A stretch of DNA of 64,000 nt, taken from positions 2,880,501 to 2,944,500 of the forward strand of contig CP071065.1 in the NCBI GenBank assembly GCA_017164015.1, written 5' to 3'. The DNA comes from Nostoc sp. UHCC 0702. GTDB lineage: Bacteria > Cyanobacteriota > Cyanobacteriia > Cyanobacteriales > Nostocaceae. The notes beneath the pieces are model-generated. The model saw nothing but the letters and a program-made list of their open reading frames with translations. It had not been told where the DNA came from and did not search any database. The translations under genes and the position numbers were made by a program. This document shows, piece after piece, positions 46,260 through 55,994 of the stretch (position 1 is its first letter; every line of letters starts with the position of its first letter).

Positions 46260-46363
46260 TCATGCCAGTGGCGACGGCATAACAACCCGGTTGGAGCAGA
46301 CTGACCTAAATGCTTGACAAGGTGATGTGATTCGGATCATTTCAGCATGAAGGGCAAATCGAT

Positions 46364-46642
46364 ATGAGCGGCAAAGATTTCAACAATACCTCTGGTACTA
46401 ACTGGGCAGCACTTGAGGCAATGGAAGATGAGGACATTGATTACTCTGACATTCCGCCATTAACGGAAGAGTTTTTTGAAAGGGCTACTTTGAGAATTCC
46501 AGCGCCTCAAGCACAGCGATTAGTTGAGATTGATTCTGATGTTCTCAACTGGTTCCAAGCTCAAGGCGGAGAATATAGAGCTTTAATTAACTCAGTCTTG
46601 CGTCGCTACATAGAAAGCGGTGGTGAGCAGTCAGCAGTATAA
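46364..46642 (+). CDS. BrnA-family antitoxin without partner
   Basis: 92 residues. EDEDIDYSDIPPLTEEFFERA then VEIDSDVLNWFQAQGGEYRALINSVLRRYIES is the standard BrnA (DUF4415) pattern with its ribbon-helix-helix. No BrnT-like frame is found in the 100 bases before it or after it, so it is an orphan, perhaps the remainder of a pair or an independent repressor. Confidence 0.85.
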   Translation: MSGKDFNNTSGTNWAALEAMEDEDIDYSDIPPLTEEFFERATLRIPAPQAQRLVEIDSDVLNWFQAQGGEYRALINSVLRRYIESGGEQSAV

Positions 46643-46761
46643 CAACCGTTATAGTGCTGAGGTTATCGGTAGTGGCTCCACCCTGCGGGTTCGCCGTTAG
46701 GCGTTCTCGAAGAGTAGCCGCAGAAGCGTCTACAGCACAAGCGCACTTTGCTATGTCAACC
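46643..46761. other. Repeat words between converging genes
   Basis: Contains CACCCTGCGGGTTCGCCG and GAAGCGTCTACAGC-type words of Nostoc intergenic repeats. Nothing coding. Confidence 0.4.
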
Positions 46762-47679
46762 TTACTCTGAAGTAGTAAGCAACCTCCGAGCATGTGCTTG
46801 TTTGACGAAAGCCTTCACCTTTTGCAGATATTCTACATCACCAACCGTAGCTGTATTGTTATGTTCTGCATCTGGAACTAAAAACAGGGTTTTTGGTTCC
46901 GAAGCCGCAGCATAAAGTTTTTCGCTCATAAAAGACGGTATGGCAGAATCAGCAGTACCGTGAATGAATAAAACTGGCATCTTCAACTTTCCTACTTTTT
47001 TAATAGACTCAAACCGCTGTGTCAGCAATAAATCGATAGGAAATATCCGAAACACGTTGCGGTAAGCTATTAACTCGCGAATCGAAGTAAAAGAACTTTC
47101 TACAATCAAACCGGCTGCTTCATTCAGTTTGACAGCTAAATCAATAGCGATCGCGCCTCCGAGAGAATGTCCATAAAGAAAAATCCGGCTGGGTGAAATC
47201 TGTTGCTGTTCTACCAAGAAGTTCCAAGCTGTCATCGCATCTTGATAAACGCGCATTTCATTAGGAAATCCGCCCTGAGCGCGACCATAACCGCGATAAT
47301 CAATCAATAAGACCGAAAATCCTAGTTGATAAAACCGGTTAGCATGATGTATATTTGCGCCAACATTAATAGCGTTTCCGTGCAGATACAACAACACTTT
47401 GGCATCGGGTTGGTTGTTCTGTATCCACCAACCGTGAATGTACTCCACTTTACCTGATTTGGCCGGCACAGGCAGGTAAACCTCTTCGTATGGGAGATTG
47501 AACAACTCTGGTGTCTTTTCAATGACACGGGAGGGATAGAAGATAAACCGAGGTTGCTGAATAAAAAGAAATAGACAAATCGCCAAGTAAGCGATCGCTA
47601 CAACTATCCCTACCAAAAGTAGCAGTTGTAACCATAATTGCGTTGCTATTTGCAGTTTGGGTACTGTCATGCAATACAT
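46762..47679 (-). CDS. Alpha/beta hydrolase with N-terminal membrane anchor
   Basis: About 302-305 residues (ATG at 47679 or, more natural, 47670). One N-terminal membrane helix (LWLQLLLLVGIVVAIAYLAICLFLF), then the fold: LLYLHGNAINVG (oxyanion), IDYRGYGRAQG, nucleophile Ser in YGHSLGGAIA, acid in FIHGTADSAIPS, and His in DAEHNNT. Resembles the BEM46/YqkD-like group of membrane-anchored peptidase or esterase-like hydrolases; substrate unknown. Confidence 0.88.
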   Translation of the reverse strand: MYCMTVPKLQIATQLWLQLLLLVGIVVAIAYLAICLFLFIQQPRFIFYPSRVIEKTPELFNLPYEEVYLPVPAKSGKVEYIHGWWIQNNQPDAKVLLYLHGNAINVGANIHHANRFYQLGFSVLLIDYRGYGRAQGGFPNEMRVYQDAMTAWNFLVEQQQISPSRIFLYGHSLGGAIAIDLAVKLNEAAGLIVESSFTSIRELIAYRNVFRIFPIDLLLTQRFESIKKVGKLKMPVLFIHGTADSAIPSFMSEKLYAAASEPKTLFLVPDAEHNNTATVGDVEYLQKVKAFVKQAHARRLLTTSE

Positions 47680-47856
47680 TTTATACTTTTATCAGTATTG
47701 ATAAATATGGTAATTATTTACTAACCAAGCGAGGTTAGTAATTTCAATTTAGAATTAAACTGATCAAAATAATTTACTATTTTAGTAAAAATATTAACCA
47801 TACCTAAGTATTATAACTGCACCATTGTAAACATTAGTCAAGATGAGGAGAAGATT

Positions 47857-48693
47857 GTGAAGCTTTTAAATGAAGCTCAAGTTGAGCAACTAAAGGAAAT
47901 AAGTAAATATTTACTACAAGTAAGACAAGAGAAATCTATACGTCTAGAAGAAGTAGCTGCTAAAACACATATTCGACTAGCTTTCTTAAAAGCTTTAGAA
48001 GCAGGGCAATTTGAAGAATTACCTGAGCCTGTTTACGTTCAAGGGTTCATCCGTCGCTACGCAGATGTTTTAGGGCTGGATGGTACTGCTTTAGCAAACA
48101 CTTTTACAATTAATATTATTCCTTTATATACCAATAGCAGTACTAACAATGATAGTAAAAAGTTAGACATTAAACCAAATATACACATACCTCTTTTCGT
48201 ACCCTACATTGTATTACTAGTGTTTGCTTGTATCGGGCTGATCTATGTACTCAATCCTAAATTGATAGTCGAATCGCTCGCTAAGCAACAGAATCGAGTG
48301 TCTCTTTCCAAACAAAAAACAGCACCATCACCTGTACTTTCATCACCTACAGTCCCATCCGTGGTGCAGCAACCAAACTCAGCACCTACTCCCAAACAAG
48401 AAACAGTACCATCACCTGCACCTTCTCAAAGCACAGTCAATCAGAATGTTGAAGTCACTTTAGAACTTCAAGATAGATCATGGGTAAGAGTGAAACTGGA
48501 TGGTAAAACTGAATTCGAGGGAGACTTAAAAAAAGGAGAACGAAGAACTTGGACAGCAAAAAAACAGTTGGCTGTGCGTTCTGGTAATGCAGGTGCTGTT
48601 TTGATTAGTGTTAACAAGCAACCAGCAACACCTTTAGGGGAGCAAGGTACTGTTAAAGAAGTTACATTTACTCCGCAAGTCAGTGGTCAGTAG
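47857..48693 (+). CDS. RodZ-like helix-turn-helix membrane protein
   Basis: 278 residues, GTG start behind AGGAGA. Residues 10-75 form a RodZ-type HTH_25 domain (IRLEEVAAKTHIRLAFLKALEAGQFEELPEPVYVQGFIRRYA), then a membrane helix near 112-130 (VPYIVLLVFACIGLIYVL), a Pro/Ser linker and a C-terminal DUF4115 beta-domain (EVTLELQDRSWVRVKLDGK). RodZ links MreB to the cell wall machinery. The last residues (VSGQ) come from the start of the adjoining heptamer array. Confidence 0.88.
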   Translation: MKLLNEAQVEQLKEISKYLLQVRQEKSIRLEEVAAKTHIRLAFLKALEAGQFEELPEPVYVQGFIRRYADVLGLDGTALANTFTINIIPLYTNSSTNNDSKKLDIKPNIHIPLFVPYIVLLVFACIGLIYVLNPKLIVESLAKQQNRVSLSKQKTAPSPVLSSPTVPSVVQQPNSAPTPKQETVPSPAPSQSTVNQNVEVTLELQDRSWVRVKLDGKTEFEGDLKKGERRTWTAKKQLAVRSGNAGAVLISVNKQPATPLGEQGTVKEVTFTPQVSGQ

Positions 48694-48861
48694 TTAGTGG
48701 TCAGTGGTCAGTTGTCAGTTGTCAGTTGTCAGTGGTCAGTTGTCAGTGGTCAGTTGTCAGTGGTCAGTTGTCAGTTGTCAGTGGTCAGTTGTCAGTGGTC
48801 AGTTGTCAGTTGTCAGTGGTCAGTTGTCAGTTGTCAGTTGTCAGTTGTCAGTGGTCAGTTG
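48679..48861. repeat. Long GTCAGTT/GTCAGTG heptamer array, about 26 units
   Basis: Uninterrupted 7-base units with T or G at one position, starting inside the last codons of the RodZ-like gene. Typical of Nostoc short tandem repeats. Confidence 0.95.
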
Positions 48862-48870
48862 TAATTTTTT

Positions 48871-48973
48871 ACCCCTGCACCCCTGCACCCCTGCACCCCT
48901 GCACCCCTGCACCCCTGCACCCCTGCACCCCTGCACCCCTGCACCCCTGCACCCCTGCACCCCTGCACCCCTA
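48871..48973. repeat. CCCCTGCA octamer array, about 12 units
   Basis: Perfect 8-base repeat directly after the heptamer array and ten bases before the gatA stop codon. Confidence 0.95.
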
Positions 48974-48983
48974 CTCAACACTT

Positions 48984-50444
48984 CTAAGGGAGTTGTGGCT
49001 GACGCAAATGCCAACTGGTGGATTGCTCGTAGGTGTAAGCTATCTGAAGTAGTTGGTCTTCTCGTAGCACTTTGCCAATTAACTGTAATCCAATTGGTAG
49101 ACCATTGTTGTCAAAACCACAGGGTACACTTATACCTGGTAAACCAGCAAGATTTACAGGAATCGTCATCAAGTCAAGTAAGTACATACTCAACGGGTCA
49201 GTATTTTTTTCTCCTGCTTTAAAAGCTGTGGTGGGAACAGTAGGACAGGCTAAAACATCAACTTTCTTAAAAGCTCTTTCAAAATCTTGTTTAATCAAGG
49301 TGCGGACTTTTTGGGCTTTCAGGTAGTAGGCATCATAATAGCCCGCAGAAAGGGCATAGGTGCCGATCATAATCCGGCGTTTTACTTCTGCACCAAAACC
49401 ATCGGCACGGGTACGATTGTACATTGACAGTAAATTGTCTGCACCAGGAGCGCGATAACCATACTTAACGCCATCGTAACGAGCTAAGTTGGCTGATGCT
49501 TCTGAAGGAGCAATGATGTAGTAGCTAGGTACGCCGTAACGGAAATTGGGACAGGAAATTATATGAATTTCGGCTCCCAAACTTTGTAATTGATCAATTG
49601 CTTTGGTAACAGCTTGTTCTACAACAGAGTCCAAACCTTCACCAAAAGTCTCTTTGATAATCCCAATTCGCAACTTACCTCTGGCTTTGAAGTCTGGTCT
49701 TAAACTGGTGGCGTAGTCGGGAATTTTAACTTTGAGGCTAGTGGAGTCTTTGGGGTCGTAACCTGCGATCGCACCTAATAATATTGCCACATCTTCTACT
49801 GTGCGTCCAAATGGCCCAATTTGATCCAAAGATGAAGCGAAAGCCACTAAGCCGTAACGTGAAACTAATCCATAAGTCGGTTTTATGCCCACAACTCCAC
49901 AAAAAGATGCAGGTTGTCTAATGGAACCGCCAGTGTCTGAACCAATGGAAACTACGCATTCTTGCGCCGCCACCGCAGCAGCGGAACCTCCAGAAGAACC
50001 ACCCGGAACTCGTGATAAATCCCACGGATTTGCTGTAACTTGGTAAGCAGAGTTTTCTGTGGAACCACCCATTGCAAACTCATCTAAATTAGTTTTGCCT
50101 ACCGTCACCGTCCCCGCATCTATTAGTTTTTGTGTCACTGTGGATTCATAAGGCGGCACAAAATTTTCTAAAATCCGGGAGGCGCAAGTGGTAGGAATTC
50201 CTTTGGTACACAGATTGTCTTTAATGCCAATGGGAATACCTGCTAGTAGCCCAATTTCTTCTTTCGCAGCGATTTTTGCATCCACAGCACGAGCCTGTTC
50301 TAACGCCTGTTGGGCTGTCACATGCAAGAAACTGTGTAATTTTGGCTCTAACGCTTGAATGCGGTCTAAAGCTTCTTGTGTAATCTCAACGGCAGAACGT
50401 TCTTTTTTGGTTAGCTGTTCGTGCAACTCGCGGATGGATGCCAT
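48984..50444 (-). CDS. gatA: Glu-tRNA(Gln)/Asp-tRNA(Asn) amidotransferase subunit A
   Basis: 486 residues, complete. Amidase-signature enzyme that frees ammonia from glutamine for Gln-tRNA synthesis. The triad lies in [11 protein letters not shown] (Lys), [15 protein letters not shown] (loop) and [14 protein letters not shown] with [19 protein letters not shown] (Ser-cis-Ser). Ends HLRQPQLP close to the octamer array. No gatB or gatC next to it, as usual in cyanobacteria. Confidence 0.97.
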   Translation of the reverse strand: MASIRELHEQLTKKERSAVEITQEALDRIQALEPKLHSFLHVTAQQALEQARAVDAKIAAKEEIGLLAGIPIGIKDNLCTKGIPTTCASRILENFVPPYESTVTQKLIDAGTVTVGKTNLDEFAMGGSTENSAYQVTANPWDLSRVPGGSSGGSAAAVAAQECVVSIGSDTGGSIRQPASFCGVVGIKPTYGLVSRYGLVAFASSLDQIGPFGRTVEDVAILLGAIAGYDPKDSTSLKVKIPDYATSLRPDFKARGKLRIGIIKETFGEGLDSVVEQAVTKAIDQLQSLGAEIHIISCPNFRYGVPSYYIIAPSEASANLARYDGVKYGYRAPGADNLLSMYNRTRADGFGAEVKRRIMIGTYALSAGYYDAYYLKAQKVRTLIKQDFERAFKKVDVLACPTVPTTAFKAGEKNTDPLSMYLLDLMTIPVNLAGLPGISVPCGFDNNGLPIGLQLIGKVLREDQLLQIAYTYEQSTSWHLRQPQLP

Positions 50445-50685
50445 GATTGCTCTCTTTGTGACTCAAGTCATTGATTTTAGTACATATTAAAGGGGAATGG
50501 GGAATTGGGAATGGGGAACTTGGAATTGGGAATTGGGCATGGGGCATTGTCCTTGATTGCCTTGTCGCCGATTTTTAGTGCTAATTTTGGTTATTCTCGT
50601 GTAAAAGGATAGTGGTGTTGGTTCGGCAGTAGAGTTTGTATTATCGGCATTGTTCAGCACATAATTGTACTTATTCTATCGATTC
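50445..50685. other. Intergenic region upstream of gatA
   Basis: Has a GGGGAATGGGGAATTGGGA-type repeat run (50495-50545). No gene. Confidence 0.5.
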
Positions 50686-50888
50686 AGGACTTACGGAACT
50701 AGCACACTAAATAAAGGTTAGGGTTGTCAACAGTCCACAGTCAAGAGGAACCTGTTGTGTGGGGAGGTTATCTCCGCCCTTGATTCTTTAATCAAACTTT
50801 TTTGGACTATTGACTATTGACTATTGACTATTGACTATTGACTATTGACAGCCTCAACTAAAAATTTATGACAATGGGCGTAAGTCCT
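50686..50888. repeat. MITE-like element holding a GACTATT array
   Basis: Ends AGGACTTACG and CGTAAGTCCT are inverted 10-bp repeats. Inside is a run of six GACTATT heptamers (50808-50848) and a GC-rich hairpin. The same AGGACTTACG word occurs near 26988. Placed directly before dnaE-C. Confidence 0.6.
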
Positions 50889-50932
50889 AAAATTAATTGA
50901 TTCTACAGAATTTGTTTTGGGGTTTAAGAAAA

Positions 50933-52291
50933 ATGGTTAAAATAATTTCTCGCCAATATATAGGCACAGAAAATGTTTATGACATTGGGGTTGAGCTTGA
51001 CCATAATTTTGTTCTCAAAAATGGTTTAGTAGCTTCTAATTGTTTCAATAAATCCCATTCAACTGCCTATGGTTATGTTACTTATCAAACTGCATATTTA
51101 AAAGCTAATTATCCATTAGAGTATATGGCGGCACTGTTGACGGCTAACAGTGGCGACACAGACAAAGTGCAGAAATATATTAACAACTGCATGAATATGG
51201 GTATTCAAATAGAACCGCCAAATATTAATCGTTCTGGTCTAGATTTTACCCCTGTGGCAGACAAGATTTTGTTTGGATTTTCAGCAGTGCGGAATGTGGG
51301 ACAGAATGCGATCGCCTGTATTTTGTCAGCGAGAAATGAAGGAGGGGAGTTTAAATCACTTGCTAATTTTTGCGATCGTGTTGATCTGCGTGCTGTTAAC
51401 CGCCGGACTTTAGAGTCTTTAATTTCTTGTGGAGCTTTCGACAAACTCGAATCTAATCGCCATCAGTTAATCAAAGACCTCGAACTAGTCTATGAATGGG
51501 CGCAATCTCGCGCGAAAGATAGAGCAACTGGCCAGGGAAACCTGTTTGATTTATTAGGCGGATTTTCTAATACTAATAATAAAACAAAAAATGATACTTA
51601 TGATTCTGCTCCCAAAGCTCAGCCTGTACCTGATTTTCCTGCACAAGACAAGTTGCGGATGGAAAAAGAATTGTTGGGGTTGTATGTATCAGACCATCCG
51701 CTAAAATCATTAAATCCAACAGCAAAACTTTTAACCCCGATTAACCTTTCACAACTTAGTGAACAAAGGGAAGACACTAAGCTTTGTGCAGTTGTCATGC
51801 TGAATTTTGTGAAAAAAGTGATGACCAAAAAAGGTGACACGATGGCGATTTTGCAAATTGAAGATTTAACTTCACAATCGGAAGCAGTGGTATTTCCTAA
51901 AACTTATGAACGGATAAGTTTTCTACTTCAGGTTGATACCAGATTGATTATTTGGGGAAAAGTAGACCGACGAGACGATCAAACTCAATTGATAGTTGAA
52001 GATGTAGAACCAGTGGAAACAGTACAAATGGTGATGGTGGAACTTAATCCCCAACAAACATCTTCTGAAGACATGTATCGCTTAAAAACCATTTTGCAAG
52101 AACATTCAGGGGACAAAGAAAAAGCTAAAATGCCAGTGATTGGGATTGTACAATCTGAAAATTCCCGAAAATTGGTTCGTTTAGGTTGGCAATTTTGCGT
52201 GCAAGATTCTCGAATAACTGTTCAAGCCCTGCAAAACGCCAATTTTAATGCTCATTTGAAACCCTTGATTAACGTGAATTTGACAAACTAA
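50933..52291 (+). CDS. dnaE: DNA polymerase III alpha, C-terminal part, with split-intein C-half
   Basis: 452 residues from ATG 50933. The first 36 residues are the C-terminal half of the DnaE split intein: MVKIISRQYIG, NVYDIGVELDHNF and VLKNGLVASN, ending in Asn36 before Cys37-Phe-Asn of the extein. The remainder is the C-terminal part of the replicative polymerase, with the HhH region, PPNINRSGLDFT, and the OB-fold (MAILQIEDLTSQSEAVVFPKTYE). The N-terminal part with its own intein half is made from another locus, and trans-splicing joins them. Residues needed for splicing (His24, Asn25, Asn36, Cys37) are all present. Confidence 0.97.
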   Translation: MVKIISRQYIGTENVYDIGVELDHNFVLKNGLVASNCFNKSHSTAYGYVTYQTAYLKANYPLEYMAALLTANSGDTDKVQKYINNCMNMGIQIEPPNINRSGLDFTPVADKILFGFSAVRNVGQNAIACILSARNEGGEFKSLANFCDRVDLRAVNRRTLESLISCGAFDKLESNRHQLIKDLELVYEWAQSRAKDRATGQGNLFDLLGGFSNTNNKTKNDTYDSAPKAQPVPDFPAQDKLRMEKELLGLYVSDHPLKSLNPTAKLLTPINLSQLSEQREDTKLCAVVMLNFVKKVMTKKGDTMAILQIEDLTSQSEAVVFPKTYERISFLLQVDTRLIIWGKVDRRDDQTQLIVEDVEPVETVQMVMVELNPQQTSSEDMYRLKTILQEHSGDKEKAKMPVIGIVQSENSRKLVRLGWQFCVQDSRITVQALQNANFNAHLKPLINVNLTN

Positions 52292-52611
52292 AAAACAGCA
52301 GGAAGTAGTGCAGGTCAATCTTTCCCAACCATCAAATTTACCAATTCTCAATCAATCGAGCGCTTACCCTGCTTGAACCTACCCAGTTTTTCATAACAAA
52401 TAAAAAAAATATCCCAAATTTTCTTGTGGGATGGGTGTCCTCACCCGTCCTTTATCTGAAGGGCAGGATGCCCACCCCACAATTGGGAATAATTTATTTC
52501 TTGGAAATCTCTTAAATCTTCAGGTAATTTTATCAAATTAAATAAGGCTTTTAATGGGCAATTATAAGATATTTTGATGCAGATTAATAATGAATTATGG
52601 CAGGATGTGGG
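52292..52611. repeat. Intergenic region with an imperfect inverted repeat
   Basis: AATATCCCAAATTTTCTTGTGGGATGG (52409-52435) pairs roughly with CCCACCCCACAATTGGGAATAATT (52470-52496), forming a long hairpin with a GGTGTCC/GGGCAGG interior. It could act as terminator for dnaE-C. No gene. Confidence 0.6.
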
Positions 52612-53226
52612 TTAGTTAGTCGCATTAAAAATCTGCTGTGCGGTTAAATTTAATTGGGGAAAAGTAGGTGATAAAATCGCAGTATTTCCTTGAAACGATG
52701 TCATTTGATATTCACCATCAACTAATTCGCATACAAAAATAGTAGGTTGTTTGGGATTGCCGATGAACTTTCTTGCACCTAATGCAGCATAATCAGCAAT
52801 CCAATATTCGGGAATGCCCATTTCTTCATAATCCCTAAGTTTATTGTAGTAATCGTCGCGCCAATTAGTTGATACAACCTCAACCACCAAAGGAACTGAT
52901 GCAGCTTGGCTGACTGTTGACTGCTTTTGAAAAAGTGGTTCGTTGCTGAGGTTGTCAAGGTTTAATAACAATATATCGGGCAAATAAGCAGATTCAGCAG
53001 TAGGAGTTTTGACGAATGCGGTTTTGGGAATTCCATAGGGTAAATTAAGACGATCAAATTCCACAGTTAATTTACGCGACAAAAACGCAATAACTTTTTC
53101 ATGCTCTCCCGTTGGGGGTGGCATTTCAACAATTACTCCCTTGTGCAATTCATAGCGTTTACCATCATTGGGATACCATTCGATAAATTCATTGAAGATG
53201 AGTAATTTGGATAAGGCTTGGGTCAT
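52612..53226 (-). CDS. Uma2-family predicted endonuclease
   Basis: 204 residues. WYPNDGKRYELHKGVIVEMPPPTGEHE, PDILLLN (Asp), VPLVVEVVSTNWRDDYYNKLRDYEEMGIPEYWIADYAALG (E core), RKFIGNPKQPTIFVCELVDGEYQ. The ATG is behind a GGAGGTAAG-like site. Intact, solitary. Confidence 0.9.
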   Translation of the reverse strand: MTQALSKLLIFNEFIEWYPNDGKRYELHKGVIVEMPPPTGEHEKVIAFLSRKLTVEFDRLNLPYGIPKTAFVKTPTAESAYLPDILLLNLDNLSNEPLFQKQSTVSQAASVPLVVEVVSTNWRDDYYNKLRDYEEMGIPEYWIADYAALGARKFIGNPKQPTIFVCELVDGEYQMTSFQGNTAILSPTFPQLNLTAQQIFNATN

Positions 53227-53748
53227 AATCTTACCTCCAAATATGTGGCGTTCTTAGCGTTTTTATTGAACCAGCGCTGTAGGCAGATTTCCTGTCCGAA
53301 ATTAAGAGCGGAAAGCCCCTACTCTACTCTACCCTGGGGGAACCATCTTCCAGGGAACGAGAACACCTCAGCTGAATCACAAGGCTGACGCTCCTACGTC
53401 GCTAACGCCAACGCGTCTAGGTTTTTTAATATTAAGTGTATCTTCATGGAGAATTGGTATTACACGCTTGGTGGACGCGCGAGTGCAAGGCGTTTGCAAA
53501 GCCTAGAGTAGACCATTAGCAAGCAACTGACCTGACTGAATAATGACCTCATGAATATCGCATATATACTTAAAAAACTATTTATATAAGTATAATTTTC
53601 AAAAGTTATTTCCTAGTATATCACCGTATCAATGTTGAACTTTCAAGATTTTTAGTTACTTATGCGGATGCTCCTTTCTTAAAAAAAATGGTATCTTTTT
53701 ATGCCAAGGGGACTTAGATAAAAATCAGGGGAAGGAGTTAGAACTTTG
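53227..53748. other. Non-coding gap with repeat words
   Basis: Contains GGCTGACGCTCCTACG and GCTAACGCCAACGCGTC repeat words and an AT-rich promoter-like stretch before 53749. No gene. Confidence 0.45.
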
Positions 53749-54294
53749 ATGATTGCAAACGATTTATATCAATTTGTTTCTTATTGTAAAAAAATTCAAC
53801 CTCAAACTCAGGAAGATATTAAACAATTTTTTGAAGGAGTTTTGCTTTTTCCTTATGATAATGAACTCCTATTACAAGCTTATTTATTTTTGAATATTAA
53901 ATCCTTGTTTCCTTCATGCCATGAATTGCTGTTATTTGAAAAGTCCCCAATTGCTGATTATACAGATTTAGGTAAGTGTGATTTTGTCTACCTGACATCT
54001 AAAGGCAATCTATTTTTAATAGAAACTAAATTTATTGATACAGTAGCAAAAGGAGCAACAGAAAGAAAAAGAAGAAATAAGCATAGAAATAAAGTATTTG
54101 AGCAAGTTATTACTTTAAAAAGTAGATTTAGTGAATATTGGGATATTAGGCTTGAACAATTAGAATGTGGTGTTTTCACAACCGACGCAGAAGTTGATTG
54201 GCGAGGAAATGGTGTTAATGTCGTCACTAAATCAATATCCATAGACCATCTTGAAAAATGGCGTAAAAATTATCGAAAAAATCACTATACTTGA
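53749..54294 (+). CDS. Predicted PD-(D/E)XK-fold protein
   Basis: 181 residues from ATG 53749 (GAAGGAG site). A nuclease-like core: Asp78 in GKCDFVYLTSKGNL and Glu92-X-Lys94 in FLIETKFID, followed by a basic stretch ERKRRNKHRNK. It recalls small restriction-endonuclease-like proteins but no family name is certain. Between Uma2 and psbA, transcribed towards psbA, whose terminator lies between the two. Confidence 0.7.
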   Translation: MIANDLYQFVSYCKKIQPQTQEDIKQFFEGVLLFPYDNELLLQAYLFLNIKSLFPSCHELLLFEKSPIADYTDLGKCDFVYLTSKGNLFLIETKFIDTVAKGATERKRRNKHRNKVFEQVITLKSRFSEYWDIRLEQLECGVFTTDAEVDWRGNGVNVVTKSISIDHLEKWRKNYRKNHYT

Positions 54295-54351
54295 CAAATT
54301 ACACATCTCTATCAAATTACATGTCAGGAGCAAGTTTGAATAACACAAACA

Positions 54352-54383
54352 AAAACGCCCCCCGTTTCCGGAGGGCGTTTTTT
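54352..54383 (-). terminator. psbA terminator
   Basis: AAAACGCCC...GGGCGTTTTT: 10-bp GC stem with short loop and long U-run on the minus strand; symmetrical, so it can also serve the 53749 gene. Confidence 0.92.
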
Positions 54384-54402
54384 ATTGTGCTAAAACTTCA
54401 GA

Positions 54403-55625
<1,223 letters not shown>

Positions 55626-55769
55626 ACTTATATAAGTCGGATTTACACTAAAGCTACGTGAGTTCGACAAGTGCTGTTTAGACCTCTCCCCCAACCCCTC
55701 TCCGACGCGGAGAGGGGAGCCAAAACGTTGGCAGTGCCTACCACAGGGTTAATTGAGAATGGTGGAAGA

Positions 55770-55971
55770 TATAGCAGGGGACTGGGGACTGGGGACTGGG
55801 GACTGGGGACTGGGTGAAAAGTCTTTGTCTTGAAAAGTTCAGATCGGCGCAAGCCGCAGCTGGGACGCCAGTTGCTTTGGGACGCAAGCGCGATTGTTCG
55901 CACTGGCTCGACTTTTCGCTTTGTGTATAGGTTTTATCATCTGTTGATGTCCTAACCACCAAGGCTTGTGC
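55770..55971. repeat. Dispersed repeat, copy 2
   Basis: The same sequence as at 35277-35411 with about 60 inserted bases and extra GGGGACT units (55781-55815). Before it lies a CTCTCCCCCAACCCCTCTCC...GAGAGGGGAG hairpin (55683-55720). Confidence 0.85.
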
Positions 55972-55994
55972 TATATCAGTTTTGCAGGCAATGA

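Noticed and set aside
48679..48973. Possible CRISPR array
   Set aside because: Units of 7-8 bases with no unique spacers; simple tandem repeats. No cas genes in the window. The same holds for arrays at 29338, 30838, 34242 and 50808.
48704..49222. Open reading frame over the heptamer and octamer arrays (VVSCQLSVVSGQ, then TPAPLHPC)
   Set aside because: Pure translation of tandem repeats; no ribosome-binding site, no natural sequence outside them.
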